Shown here: positions 34,532-47,689 of the stretch, one piece after another | Layout: every line of letters starts with the position of its first letter | How positions within the stretch are numbered: the stretch's first letter is position 1 | Assembly: GCF_036323735.1 (NCBI RefSeq) | Contig: NC_086022.1 | Coordinates: forward strand, 70,872,702 to 70,936,701 | From: Rattus norvegicus | Taxonomy: Eukaryota > Chordata > Mammalia > Rodentia > Muridae | DNA: 64,000 bases | Reading direction: 5' to 3' | Program-made: the position numbers and the translations under genes | The notes under the pieces: generated by a model | The model's input: the letters and a program-made list of their open reading frames with translations, nothing else | The model's database searches: none | What the model was told of the DNA's origin: nothing

Positions 34532-37530
34532 CCAAGAAAATGTTAAGAGGTAAGCCATATAATTGTGCTTTCTTTATCAATAAAACAAATTGGCTTGTTA
34601 GTATAATAATTTGACCACACATCAAATAGATGCTAAAATGCAGTTAAATTCCTGGTCTAAGTCCCATCTTCATAACTCTGCATTACAATGTTTACTTCAT
34701 GAAGAAGACGCGTCTTTAAAATCAGAATGCTGCCCCTTCCATCCCTTTCATATCTGTGGTTCTAATAAAAATCAGTGACAGAAACTGGTGTACCAGAGTG
34801 ATAACTTTGGAGGCAACTACATCTAATTCTTACTCCTTTCCCAGCATGAGCTCATCAAGACAGGCCACATTTTTAACGTGTTCTACTGATATTTTCCATC
34901 TCTAAGTGAAATCAACAGTATCCAGTCACACTGGTCAAAAGTATCCAAAGAAACAGAACCATCAGGATCTGTCTACCTTACTTGTCTATAGTCTCTCTGT
35001 CTCACTGTCTGTCTATTTCCGACCATATATCTATCGCTGAAATTTTAGTGAACTAGCTAATGCAATTACGAAAGTATCTAAATCCACATGAGCTAGTGCT
35101 CAAGTAGAACAAGATGGAGCTGTTGTTCCAGTTAAAATCCGTCGGCTGTCTAATAGACACATTCTACGGCACTTGAGAGAGTGACTCTTTTGGTTTAGTC
35201 ACACACTGATCAGCAGAAGCTGACAAGTCATTTTTTGAAGGGCTATTTGATTTGCTATAGTGACTGAATTACTAGATGAATTTAATGATAAAATCTACTG
35301 ATTTAAATGCCATTATTCAAAAACATTCAAACTCATCTAGATTGACGCTCTTGTGGGTACCAATGACCAAACCAAGTTGACCTATGAAATTAGCCATCTT
35401 CACAAAGTCATAATACCTCAATAGGTATAAAATACATAGTACATGACATGAACCCAGATGTTTGAGTCCATTTTCTAATCATAGACAGCCTCCTTCATCA
35501 TTATTTATGTGCAAAGGCACATGTGGCGATCTGTCACTTTTTCATTTTATAGTTGAAGACCCAGAAACAACAGAATTAGAAACATATGCGCTTGGCAAGT
35601 CATCACATGACCTAGAGAATTTAGCATGTATCCTTAGTCAGACATTTTAAAACTTCACTGACATATAAATCAAACATGACAGGTATTACCTATTGATTAA
35701 CTGATTAGTGATTTTTGAGCAATGACATGTAAATATAGTCATCTTATATTCACCCTACTAAGATATAGGACATTTATATAATTTAGAAAATTCAATTTTT
35801 GTAATCTCTTTCTCCAGATCTGGTAATTTACATTTTTATTTTATAAAGTAATTTGACTTGGGCATTTTTAAGCACAAAACTTACATCTATACCAATTAAA
35901 ATACTTTTCTGTTTGGGGCAAAGGTAAATATTTAGGAATATTAGGCATTCCTGGACACTCTAGTAGCTGCAGAAATATTTGAAATCCTGTTGGATGCCTG
36001 ATTCAGACTCAAACACTCCTCTCTGAAGGCAGATAATGAGGCAAAGGGTCTTCTTGTGCTGATAAAGTCGAGCTTCATAACATTCACTCATTCTTTTCCA
36101 TTCATTCATTTTCTCACCCACAAATGCACTCCAATAAACCTTAGTCATTCCCAATGGAGTTGTTTTGAGACATGTGGCTAGATATCACATCAATATGTGT
36201 ATGTGCTGGTGCCAGGCAAAGAGCATGATGCTATTAATGGGATTGCATTGGGAAGGGATGGCTTGGCCTTGACTGTAACTGCACATTTGTGACCTAGGAA
36301 ACTCTTCTTTCTCCTCTAGATCTGCTCTGGCCATCAGGCTCAGGTGCTATTTTCTGGGCCAGAGGAGTCCTGAGTACAGATGTGAGATCCACAGTTTCAC
36401 TGTGATTTTAGCACTGCATGAAGTCTTCTCCTTCAGTGTCTGCATCCCTCTGTCTTCAGCTCCATAGATGCTGAGTGATGTCAGATATGGGCTTATGCTC
36501 AAACAGACCTTTTCGGAGGAAATGAGCAGAACCTGAAATATAGGCTCGCATGGGCTAGCCATAGGACTTATTTTTTGACCTATTGCCAAACATCATTAAG
36601 AACCTAATGTCTATTAAATAAATTGTGAATTCTTTCTGAATTATGAGCTTTTTGCACAAAATTTATTTGAAGTCTTCTACATTAAGTAATTCATGTCAGT
36701 ATCTTAAACAAGGAAACATTACTTATGAATTGTGCCTTAAATAAAAACATATCACTTGTCCCTATGTAGGATTCTGTTGTCTCACCCAGGTCTTTCTTAT
36801 ACCTTCATCTCCATCTTTGTTACTGACTATCAATTTTTCTTATTATTTTCATTCATATTATTTTATATTGATATTCTAACAGTCATTTCTAAAAAAAGTT
36901 ATTTTGAGGGAACATGTGGTAGGTCAACACAAGAGGTGATCTGTTATACTGAGTGTCCATCACAGTCGATAATGAAAGGCCAGTTACCAGCATGGTATGA
37001 TTCTCTGATATGGTCTTACTTGGAGCATGGGAAGCAATTCATTGGCTTTATATATAAAGGTTTTCTGGCTGCAGTTGGCAGGTGTTCTGTTTGTCATAAA
37101 TTGACAAGAAACAGCAAATATTTCCATAAATGGAAATGGGTCTCTTCTCAGAATTAAAAACAGCATGAGAGAGATTCATGTTAATATGATTATAATTAAT
37201 TAAGCAAACTGAAAAGGTTTCCACCAGAAAAACCACAAGAGTGTTTGCTATAATTCTAAGCCCATGTATTAATGAGGAATTATCCCTCAGTGGGGATATA
37301 ATATGCACGGACTCATAGGCTACTTTCAGAAAAAGTCAAGAGGTATTTGAGTCAATTTGACTTCTACTTAGCCATTGCTTTGACATTTATTTTGGAGATG
37401 GTTCTCTGGGGGAAGGGATGTGGACTCTGGTGCCCAGATAGGGAGGCTGAGAACTCAGTCATTTGTTTCAGAGCTCATTTTCTTTCTGCTACACAGAGAT
37501 TCAGTCAGTGGACTCTCTCTTTTTCTGAAT
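34532..37530. other. Unassigned non-coding DNA
   Basis: No gene, V motif or recent repeat supported. ORFs such as 36756-37157 lack recognisable domains. Confidence 0.45.
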
Positions 37531-37537
37531 CTAGGCC

Positions 37538-37967
37538 ATGAACCTCCTTTTAACTATGCAGTGCAGCATGTGTTTTCCTGCAAGCAGGAGAGTTCTGCTC
37601 AGGTCTTGATGTGGCATTCTAAGATGCTAAAACAAAACCTTTCCACTGTTATGGAAACATTCAGATCTTCTCCATTTCTACAGGTCCAGTGAATGCTGGC
37701 ATCATTCAGACTTCCAAACCATTACTCCTAAAGGCAGAGCAACATGTGACAATGAGATGTACTCAGGATATGAAACATGACCCTATGCTCTGGTACCAAC
37801 AGAATCCATGGTGGGGACTAAGGGTAATCTACTATTTACATCACTGACAAAGGAGAGGTCTCTGAGGGGTACGATGTCTCCAGATCAAGAACAGAGGACT
37901 TCTCCCTCACTGTGAAATTGGCCTCCCCCTCCCAGACATCTGTGTACTTCTGTACCAGCAGTTATAC
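37538..37967 (+). pseudogene. TCR beta variable pseudogene, TRBV6-type
   Basis: The V exon begins after an acceptor (TCTACAG, AG at 37682-37683) and spans 37684-37967. It reads PVNAGIIQTSKPLLLKAEQH, then Cys23 in MRCTQDMKHDPMLWYQQNP, then LRVIYY, which is the TRBV6 pattern. In-frame TGA at 37845-37847. The frame changes at CDR2 and about three codons are missing, after which DKGEV, SEGYDVSR and EDFSLTVKL continue. The end is PSQTSVYFCTSSY with Cys104 present and CASS changed to CTSS. A leader relic may start at ATG 37538 (MNLLLTMQCSMCF) but no good donor follows. I found no promoter decamer upstream. Confidence 0.85.
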
Positions 37968-38006
37968 CAAAGAGCTGTGTGGTTGCCTCCTCTCTGCAAA
38001 TGAAAA
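37968..38006 (+). other. Decayed 23-RSS
   Basis: CAAAGAG (37968-37974), exactly 23 bp, AAATGAAAA (37998-38006). Spacing and spacer ('ggttgcctcctctctgc') are V-beta-like, but the third heptamer base, critical for RAG cutting, is A instead of C. Confidence 0.65.
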
Positions 38007-38009
38007 TAC

Positions 38010-39855
38010 ATATAGAGAGAAGGCACCCAACCTGGGAACTCAGTGGTACATTGGATTTCTCAACACTGGAAACTTGGAGCTGTGAGTATTCTCAGCAGTA
38101 TATACTTTGGGTCTCTTCTGAGGAGCATCTTCTGGTAAACTCAGTGAGGTTTGGTCAAGACCTTGGATTCAGATGTCTCTATTATTGCTGTCTGTTCTCT
38201 GATACTTCATTAATTCTGACTTGTGTAGTCTTTTGCTTGAGTCTAAGTATTCCTGGGTGAAAATGGCTTTTAATTTGAAACTGCATTAATTGTTCTCCTT
38301 CACACAACCCTACTCCATTCCCCCTCTGCAGTTCAGCTCATGTCATAGGAAATACATGATTGAACATCAACTCACTAGATTCAGGAACCAAGAACCAAAA
38401 CCCCTTGGATCCTAATTTGCCCTGCCAGAGCCAAAGCTTAACTCTGAGCATATCTCTTTTATCTATGATAAGTACTGGAGTGTGGTGCTTTCTTGCCCCA
38501 ATGGCCAGAGCAGGATCAAAGCTTCATTCAGTGCCTGCATCCCAAGACTTCTTCTAGGTGATTTTTCTACAAGAAATTTAAATAGATCAGAGACCCATTC
38601 GCAGAATGCCGTCCTTAGAGTCTTCTTTCATTGAAACTGTTTATGATACTAATACATCTATTAAATTTCCACCACAGAGATGATAAGAAACCTGTTAAGC
38701 ATCAAGGGAAGATGGCATTTATCACAAATATGATTACCGATTTTCAGAGCTGAGAAAGAGCTAGATTGAAAGGTAGAAGTTGTAGATTAGTGAGTCAGCT
38801 AGCAGCTGGATCTTTGGCTCTCAGATACCGAGCACAGGATGGAGTTCCAATGGAGAGGGATCAAATGTGCCCAGACATTCCTGGTAAGAATCTTAATCTT
38901 GAACTAATAGGAACTTGAATAAGAGTAAGAAGCATCCAGGCAATCGCTCCAAACTACCTGTTGAACCTCTATGTTCAGCTGATGTCTGGTGCTCAACATG
39001 TGGAAAGATAACTAGATATAGAATACAGAAGGAAAACATCCTTTTGGTCTGTAGACACCTCTGAGTGTATGGCACCACCTCACTGTTTCACTTCTGTGAA
39101 TTTCCAAGTACAGTGACAGTTATTTTAATTTTTTCTAAATTATATACAAAGGTTTCATTATCAAGTATAATCTGAAAATGATTACAGCCTAGGTTAAGTT
39201 GATTTAACACCACCTAGGACAAAATGGGTTCTTCTGGCCTGAGACTGGACTCATAAGTGTCTCAAGGCTGCTTTGGTATCCAGGCTACTTTTCTGAATTT
39301 TCCTCTCTTCTTAGGTGAACTGTGACTGTAACCAGGATGTTTCTGTTCTAGATGTTTTCTCATGACTGTGGCAGAAATCTTCCTCTTATTCATGGTTTTA
39401 TCTCTTGCTTCTATCTTTTTCTCGTGAGCTCCCATGATGTTGGAGTCTTACCAGGCAGGATTAACTAATGATTAATGTGACCAATTAATCTATTCAAATG
39501 AGAGCAGAAGACTTCAAAGTAAGAATACTCTTTCTACTCCAACTGAATTGGTACTAGGTAGTAAATAGAGTATTTTGTTCTGTTGCTTTTGTCTGGGCAG
39601 AGCAGCACATGCCTTTGATACTTAGGATCTAAATGTTTTTTATACTTCCAATAACCTAGTGTGTGCTTTAGAATACATGAAAATTGATGAATTTGTAGAG
39701 GAACATTATTTACTTACTAAACAAATCTGGATGCATTTTGTGTGCAATCCAACCTGTCAGTTGGCATAGGAATTTCTTATTAACATATGGCCTGTTCTTT
39801 AATCTAAATATGTGTAAAGCCTATAATATAGTTCAAACATCCAGACTATTCCTGA
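38010..39855. other. Unassigned non-coding DNA
   Basis: No supported gene or named repeat. Confidence 0.4.
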
Positions 39856-39859
39856 AATT

Positions 39860-40064
39860 GTATATATGTATATGTGTATGTGTGTATAGGTATGTAGGTG
39901 TATAGGTGTATAGATGTATAGATGCATAGATGTATAGATGTATGTACACATGTATGTATAGATATGTATATGTGTATGTATATATGTATGTGGATATATA
40001 CATGTGTATGTATAGATGCATTTGTGTGTATATACATATATAGGTATATATGTGTGTATGTATT
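39860..40064. repeat. TATG/TAGA-type microsatellite
   Basis: About 200 bp of GTATAT, GTATAG and GATGTATA units. ORFs read through it on the minus strand are low-complexity artefacts (His/Tyr/Ile repeats). Confidence 0.9.
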
Positions 40065-40247
40065 TATGAACCTATAGATTCCTATCTTCTTTCATTTTAA
40101 AAGAATATGACATCTCTGTTCATGAAGCATTGAGGCTGAAAATCAAGATTCATCCATTAACTCTTGTTAAAAAAATGTATAAATATTTAAGTCAGTCATC
40201 TAAGTACTGATAATGCAAATTCTATGTTCCTGATGCCCGAGGTGAGA

Positions 40248-40257
40248 ACTGAAGTCA
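40248..40257 (+). promoter_or_regulatory. Probable V-beta promoter decamer
   Basis: ACTGAAGTCA matches 8 of 10 of AGTGAYRTCA and sits about 100 bp upstream of the TRBV7-type leader, the expected place. Confidence 0.45.
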
Positions 40258-40358
40258 CAGTGAGAACTCCCATGTGAGGAGATGGGTCACCACCACCTTC
40301 CTCTGATTTTATGCAGTAGGATAGACATTCACTGAACCTTCATCCTGTTCTGACTGCC

Positions 40359-40548
40359 CTGGGCATTAGGCAATGCTGTTGGGTGATTTTCTATCTCCTC
40401 GGGTGAGTCTTTAGAATCTCTGTTTCTGTCTCTGTCTCGGTCTTTCTTTCTCTGTCTGTCTCACTCTGTCTCTCTCTGTCTCTGTCTCTCTGTCTCTATT
40501 TGTCTCTCTGTCTCTCTCTCTGTCTCTCTCTCTCTCTGTGTCTCTCTG

Positions 40549-40600
<52 letters not shown>

Positions 40601-40956
40601 TGTTTAATGAGCTGTCACTACAACCATTTTCTTTATTCTGTTCACAACCTATGTTTCCACAGACCTCACTAATGCTGAAGCCTCTCAATCTCCTATGTAC
40701 AGAGTTACAACAAGGGGAGAAGAGGACTTAAGTGTGACCCAATTTCTGATCATACTAGACTCTGTTGGTATCAACAGAAATCAAGGCAAGGGCTAGAGTT
40801 TCTGATGAATTTCTAGGGTGAGTTTATATTCAACAAATCTGGAATGCCTAGTGACCAGTTCTCTGCAGAGAGGCCTGCGGGCTCCTTCCCCACTCTGATG
40901 ATCCAATCCATAGATCATGAGGAGTCAGGCATCTACTTCTGTGCCTGTAGCTTAGC
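40359..40956 (+). pseudogene. TCR beta variable pseudogene, TRBV7-type
   Basis: Leader exon 40359-40402 reads LGIRQCCWVIFYLLG with the start codon changed from ATG to CTG, followed by an intact donor (GTGAGT). The intron contains a CT/TG microsatellite. Acceptor AG is at 40661-40662; the V exon is 40663-40956 (294 nt, normal length). It reads LTNAEASQSPMYRVTTRGEE, then after a one-base frameshift KCDPISDHTRLCWYQQKSRQ and GLEFLMNF, a TAG at 40814-40816, then NKSGMPSDQFSAERPAGSFP and a Tyr-Phe-Cys end with CASS changed to CACS. CDPIS and GMPSD-FSAER are hallmarks of TRBV7. Lost start, frameshift and stop make it non-functional. Confidence 0.87.
40421..40603. repeat. (TCTG/TC)n-(TG)n microsatellite in a V intron
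   Basis: About 180 bp of CT/TCTG repeats ending in a (TG) run, between the leader exon and V exon of the TRBV7-type pseudogene. It lengthens the intron to about 260 bp, against 90-130 bp in its neighbours. Confidence 0.92.
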
Positions 40957-40995
40957 CATAGCATGGCACAGGGACTTCCTTTCTGCTCACAAACT
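40957..40995 (+). other. 23-RSS of the TRBV7-type pseudogene
   Basis: CATAGCA (40957-40963), 23 bp, TCACAAACT (40987-40995). The heptamer has lost the third-position C (CAC to CAT), which normally abolishes RAG cleavage; the nonamer core is kept. Confidence 0.75.
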
Positions 40996-43227
40996 TCTGA
41001 ATTCATGCTCCTCATAATGTGTAGAGCCTCAAATATCAGTTATCACCTACATAGAATCATCACACAAAAATTCACAAAAAGTGGTTCTAAACATGGGAAA
41101 CAATTAAGACCTGTTGCATTCCAGAAGTCTCCAGAGGCAGTTGGGTGTTACAGGGCAAGAACTGGACATCTTAGCATTAACCTTCAGACCATAGTAGCCA
41201 ACCATCTATGGAATCTTGAGGCTGTTACTCATTCACAAGCCTGTGGCACATGCAATGTTCACGACTGTCTCTTGCAGTTGTCTGATCACTGTGGTATTTG
41301 TAATGTCTGCAACCATGAGCTATGTTATTTCTTCAGTTGTATCTTCTACTTTAGCCATATTAGATAGGCTATATAGTATGAAATTTGTCTTATTGTTTTG
41401 GAATCAAAACTGTCACTACATTTAATGGCAGTTTAGCAGTTACTTGATAAACAAACAAAAATGGTACTAAGACTTCACTTTATCTGCACATATTAAGCAT
41501 GTTTTTCAGTTTATGTCTATTTCTCCATGCTCTTGCCCTATCAGGTTACATTTCAATACACACACACGCACACACACACACACACACATACACACACACA
41601 CTCACACACACACACACATTCACATTTCAGTGCAGTCTTAATACCCTAAAGCAGTAACTAGAAATTGAATTTTTCAATTCCTGCCCAAGACTTTCGATTT
41701 GAAATAATTTCCTTGAGGTCTCTAACTTAAAAAGATGGAATTAAAAATTAATGCCCTTATTTTGTTAGGTTAGTATATACTGTTGTATATATTTTTTGTC
41801 AAAAATACAATTATATTGTTGTATAGTTGCCTGCCCATCTGTAAGTGAAACCAGGTCTGTGAGACCTAAACATATAATGAGAGTGGCTGAAAAGTCCTAG
41901 GTTTCTGCTGCTCAGAGACAGCCCAGGGCTCCAAGATTGAAACTACATATCACAGAACCAGGCATCATAGGACGCTCTTAGAAACTGGTGAGAGAAATTC
42001 CAGTCCCCCTAAAACTCACTTGGGGTAGTATACAAAGTTTCTTTTCTCTATCATGATGATGTAGGCAAGAAATTGTTGCCTAGGTCCTATTTTACTGTTG
42101 TCATCCTCAATATCCTACATTTTGTTTTTCTGTCTCTTTGGAGCAAATAAAGCCATAATACACATGCTATTTCCTGTCCTTCGCAATTCAAGTAATTTGC
42201 CTTTTAAACTTTGTCTCAACTTTGGCTACCTGGTCAGAGTAGTAGGATAATCTGTGATTGGTGTTCTTTATACAGAGCACAGGCCTTGGTTATAGATGCT
42301 ATGTTTGCAGAGGAGAAATTGTAGGACATGGACTCTGTAGATTCTTTTCAAATAATTTATAAACCTTGCTGTTTTTTGTTTCATTCCAAATTCTCACTGA
42401 CTAGAAGAATTCCTATGGCTTGTACTGCTTACAGCACTAAGGAAGGTTTTCATGCTTTAATTATAAGCAGAAATCATTTCAATTTTTCCATTTGGTAAAA
42501 TTTGTGACAGTAAAAGAATCAGCAGTGAGTACCAAGCTATGTAAAGCAGACAGTGTCCATGTCACGTGATGAAGGCGTCTTTGAAGTTTTTTTGCCTGCA
42601 ACAGATTCTAATCTAGTTGAAATGAGAGGGCAGGGAGTTGAACATGTGACTAGGGGAGAGGTCTTATCATGAATTATGGAATTTAAAGAAGGGAGAATTC
42701 CACATGATACAGTCAGTATTCTAGGGGATGAAAAAGGAGCTGAGCTGGTACATGGAAATTAAGGAAGTCGAAGACGTAATTCTAATTTGGGGGAGGAAGG
42801 AAAAAGACAGGAACACATCTTGAAAATAAAAATGAGCTCTTTGGTCCATCCCACAAACAACAAATAGTTATAATCCAGCATGTTCTGTTACTGGTCTCAT
42901 GTACACTGTAGTACTAATTTGCATCGATTTTACCTTGTGTCCCACAATTCTGCTATGTATTCTTTTCTGAGCACTCAAACCAGTAGGTGTGCATTGGATA
43001 CACTATTCGTCAATACATTCTCAGTTGATTATTCTTCCACCTTGATTCCCCACCACTGTTTAATATATCCTCAGTTGACCTACAATGCAGCCCATGTTTT
43101 CTTCCATTTTATTTTTTATTCACATATTTGACCTCATCTTGAAGATGATTTCCCTATTGAGCAGTTGATTTTGGGTTGTTTGGGCTTTTTTGTTTATCTT
43201 TAGTAAGAAAGATTATACGTATACATC
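40996..43227. other. Unassigned DNA with one (CA)n tract
   Basis: A CA microsatellite spans 41557-41618. No V segment, gene or other repeat could be supported in the rest. Confidence 0.45.
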
Positions 43228-43955
43228 AATTCCTATGTCTTTTTATTGAATATTTTATTTATTTACTTTTCAATTGTTATCCCCTTTCCCTGTTTCCCCT
43301 CCAGAAACCAACATCCCATCTTCCCTACCCCTGCTGTATGAGGATGCTTCCCCACCTACCTACCTACTCCCTCCTACCTCTCTGCCCAGGTATTCCCCTA
43401 CACTTCACATGACCAAGAGCCTCTCCTCCCATTAATGTTCAAAAAAGCTATGCTCTGCCACATAGGCAGCTGGAGCCATGGGTCCCTCCACGTGTATTCT
43501 TTTGTTGATGCTTTAGTCCCTGGGTACTCTGGGGAGTCAGGTTGGTTGATATTGTTGTTATTTCCATGGGGTTGTAAACCCCTTCTCTAGCTCCTCCACT
43601 GGTGACCCTGTGCTCAGTCCAATGGTTGGCTGTGAGCATTGCCTCTGCATAGACTCTGTATTGACTCTGGTAGAGCCTCTCAAGAGACAGCTATATCAGG
43701 GTCCTGTCACCAAGTACTACTTGGCATTCACAATATTGTCTGGGTTTGCTGTCTGTATATGGGATGAATCACTAGATGTGTCAGTCTCTTGATGGCCTTT
43801 CCTTCAGTCTCTGCTCCACACATTGTCTCCATATTTCCTCCATTGAGAATTTTGCTCCTCTTCTAAGAGGGACTGAAGCATCCACCTTTGGTCTTCCCTA
43901 TTAAGCTTCATGTGGTCTGTGAATTTTATCTTGGGTATGCCAAGAATTTGGGCTA

Positions 43956-45735
43956 AAATTCACTTATCAGTGAGTGTACGTCATGTGTGTTCTTTTGTGA
44001 CTGGATTACCTTACTCAGGAAGATATTTTCAAATTTCCATCAATTTGCCTAAGAATTTCATGAAGTTATTTTAAATAGTAGGATTCCATTGTGCAAATGT
44101 ACCACTCTTTTCTGTATCTGTTCCTCTGTTGAAGGACATCTGGTTTCTCTCCAGCTTCTGGCTATTATAAGTAAGACTGCTATGAACATAGTGGAGCATG
44201 TGTCCTTGTTATATTTGGAGCATCTATTAGGTATATACCCAGGAGGGATATAGCTGGGTACTCAGGAAGTACTCTGTCCAAATTTCTGAGGAACCACTAG
44301 ACTGATTTCCAGAGTGGTTGTACCAGCTTGCAAACCCACCACCAATGGAGGAGTGTTCCTCTTTTTCCACATCCTCCCAGCATCTGCTGTCACTTGATTT
44401 TTGATTTTAGCCATTCTGACTGGTGTGAGGTGGAATATCAGGGTTGTTTTGATTTTCATTTTCCAGATGACTAAGTATGTTGAACACTTCTTTACATGAT
44501 TCTCAGCCATGAAATATTTCTCAGTTGAGGATTCTTTGTTTAGCTCTGTACCCCATTTTAAATAGGATTATTTGGTTCTCTGGAGGCTAATTTCTTGAGT
44601 TCTTTGTATATATTGGATATAGTAGGCCTCTAGAGAATGTAAGATTGGTAAAGACCTTTTCCCATCTATTGGATGCCATTTTATCCTATTGACAGTGTCC
44701 TCTGCCTTACAGAAGCTTTTCAATTTTATGAGGTCCCGTTTGTTGATTTTAGATCTTAGAGCATAAGCCACTGATGTTTTGTTCAGGAAATTTTCTCCTG
44801 TGCCCCTGCTCTTTCCCATTTTCTCTTCTATTAGTTTTAGTATATCTGGTTTTATGTTGAGGTTCTTGATCCACTTGGACTTGAGCTTTGTGTGAGAAGA
44901 TAAGTATAGATTGATTTGTACTCTTCTACATCCTTACCACCAGTTGACCCAGCACCATCTGTTGAAAATGTCTTTTTTCCACTGGATGGTTTAGTTCCTT
45001 TGTCAAAGATCAAGGGACCATAGGTGTGCGGATTCATTTCTGGGTCTTCAATTCTATTCCATTGATCTACCTGCCTGTCTCTGTAGCAATACCATGCAGT
45101 TTTTATCACTATTGCGCTGTAATACAACTTGAGGTCAGAGATGGTGATATCTCCAGAAGTTTTTTTATTATTGAGAATAGTTTTCACTATCCTGGGTTTT
45201 TTGTTATTCCAAATGAATTTGAAAATTTCTCTTTTTAATTCTATGAAGAATTTCATTGGAGTTTTGATGGGGATTGCATTGAATCTGTATATTGCTTTCC
45301 ACACAATGGCCATATTAACTATATTAATCCTGCCAATCCATGACTATGGGAGATCTTTCCATCTTCTGAGATCTTCAATTTCTCTCTTCAGAGACTTGAA
45401 GTTCTTGTGATACACATATTTCACTTGCTTGGCTAGAATCACACCAACTTACTTTATAGTATTTGTGAAGGGTGTTATTTCCCTAATTTCTTTATCAACC
45501 TGTTTATCTTCTGAGTAGGGGAGGGCTACTGATATGTTTGAGTTAATTTTATATCCAGCCACGTTACAGAAGTAGTTCATCAGCTATAGGAGTTCTCTGG
45601 TTAAATTTGTGGAGTCCCTTAATTATACTATCACACCATCTGCAAATGTGATATTTTGACTTCTTCCTTTCCAGTTTGTATCCCTTTGATCTCCTTTTCC
45701 TGCTGTCTAGCTGCTCTGGCTAGAAATTTGAGTAT

Positions 45736-45798
<63 letters not shown>

Positions 45799-47642
45799 CC
45801 TTGTCTAGTCCCTGATTTTAGTGGGATTGCTTCAAGTTTCTCTCTATTTAGTTTGATGTTGGCTACTGGATTGTTGTGTACTGCTTTTATTATGTTTAGG
45901 TATGGGTCTTGAATTTCTGATCTTTCCAAGACTTTATTATGAAGGGGTAGTAAACTTTGTCAAATGCTTTCTGGGCTTCTAATGAGATGATCATGTGTTT
46001 TTTTTCTTTGAGTTTATTTATGTAGTGGATTACATTGATGGATTTCCATATATTGAATCATCTGCACATCCCTGGGATGAAGCCTACCTGATCATGATGG
46101 ATGATCATTTTGATGTGTTCTTGGATTTGGTTTGCAAGAATATTATTGAGTATTTTTGCATCAATACTCATAAGAGAAATTGGTCAGAAGTTTTCTTTAT
46201 TTGTTGGGCCTCTGTGTGGTTTTGGTATGAGCATAATTGTGGCTTTATAGAATGAATTGGGTAGTATTCCTTTTGTTTTTCTTTTGTGGAATCGTGTGAA
46301 GAGTGTTGCTATTAGGTCTGTTTTGAAGGTCTTATAGAATTCTGCACTAAACCTATCTGGGCCTGGGCTTTATTTGGTTGGAAGACTTTTAATGACTACT
46401 TCTATTTCTTTCGGGATTATGATTTTGTTTAGATAATTTATCTGATCCTGATTTAAATTTGATACCTGGTGTCTGTTTAGAAAATTTTCTATTTCATCCA
46501 GATTTTCCAGTTTTGTTGAAAATAGGCATTGTAGTTAGTGCTGATTATTTTTTTCAATTTCCTCAGTTTCTTTCGTTATGTATCCCTTTTCATTTCTCAT
46601 TTTGTTAATTTGGATACTGTCTCTTTGCCCTCTTATTAGTCAGGCTAAGGGTTTATCTGTATTGTTGATTTTCTCAACGTACCAGCTGCTGGTTTTATTG
46701 ATTCTTTGTATAATTCTTTTTGTTTCTACTTGGTTGATTTTAGCCCTGAGTTTGATTATTTTCTGTTCTTCTTAGGTGAATTTGCTTCTTTTTGTTCTAG
46801 AGCTTTCAGATGTACTATCAAGATGCTAGCATATTCTCTCTCCTTTTTTTTTCTTTTTGTTGTTGTTGTTGTTGAAGATTAGCCTTAGTCTGTGGTAATC
46901 TGATAGGATGCGTGGGAGTATTTCAATCTGCTTGTATCTGTTGGGTCACTTTTGGAGAAGGTACCATGATGTCCTGAGAAGAAGTTACATTCTTTTGTTT
47001 TAGGATGAAAAGTTCTATAGGTATTACTTATACTATATTACTATAGGTCAACTTATTTGGTTAATAACTTCTGTTACCTTCACTATGTCTTAGTTCAGTT
47101 TCTGTTTCCATGATCTGCCCACTGATGAGCCTGGGGGGTTGACATCTCCCACTCTTATTATGTAAGGTTTTATATGTGCTTAGAGCTTTAGTAAAGCTTC
47201 TTTCATGAATGTGGATGTCCTTGCATTTGGAGCATAGATGTTCACAATTAAGAGTTTGTGTTGTTAGATTTTCCCTTTGATGAGTATGAACTGTCCTTCC
47301 TTACCTATTTGATAACTTTTGGTTGAAAGTCAATTTGATTAGAACGGTTCTCCAACTTGTTTCTTGGGAACAATTGCTTGAAAAAAATTGTTTTCCAGCC
47401 TTTTACTCTAAGGTAGTGTCTGTCTTTGTCACTGCAGTGTGTTTCTGTATGCACCAGTGTGTATGTACCAAAGTGCTGGGTCGTGTTTATGTATCCAGTC
47501 TGTTATTCTATGTCTTTTTATTGGGGAATTGAGTCCATTGATGTTAAGCGATATTAAGGAATAGTGATTGTCGCTTTCTGTTATTTTTTTTTTGTTAGAG
47601 GTTGAATTATATTTGTGTGGCTGTCTTCTTTTGGGTTTGTGG
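43956..47642 (-). pseudogene. L1 ORF2 relic
   Basis: Minus-strand pieces include the RT box region (45635-45646), which reads FADG instead of FADD, and IPLKSGTRQG (next to the GA tract). Other pieces are MAIVWKAIYRFNAIPIKTPM (start 45313) and a C-terminal block (44262-44510). The GA repeat replaces sequence after the GTRQG box. Multiple frames prove loss of function. Confidence 0.88.
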
Positions 47643-47689
47643 CAAGAAGATTACTTTCTTGCTTTTGCCAGGATGTAGTTTCCTTCTTT

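Noticed and set aside
39833..40037. Minus-strand ORFs rich in Tyr, His, Ile and Thr
   Set aside because: Pure microsatellite translation.
45026..46255. Several + strand ORFs of 70-93 codons
   Set aside because: All are antisense to the L1 ORF2 on the minus strand.
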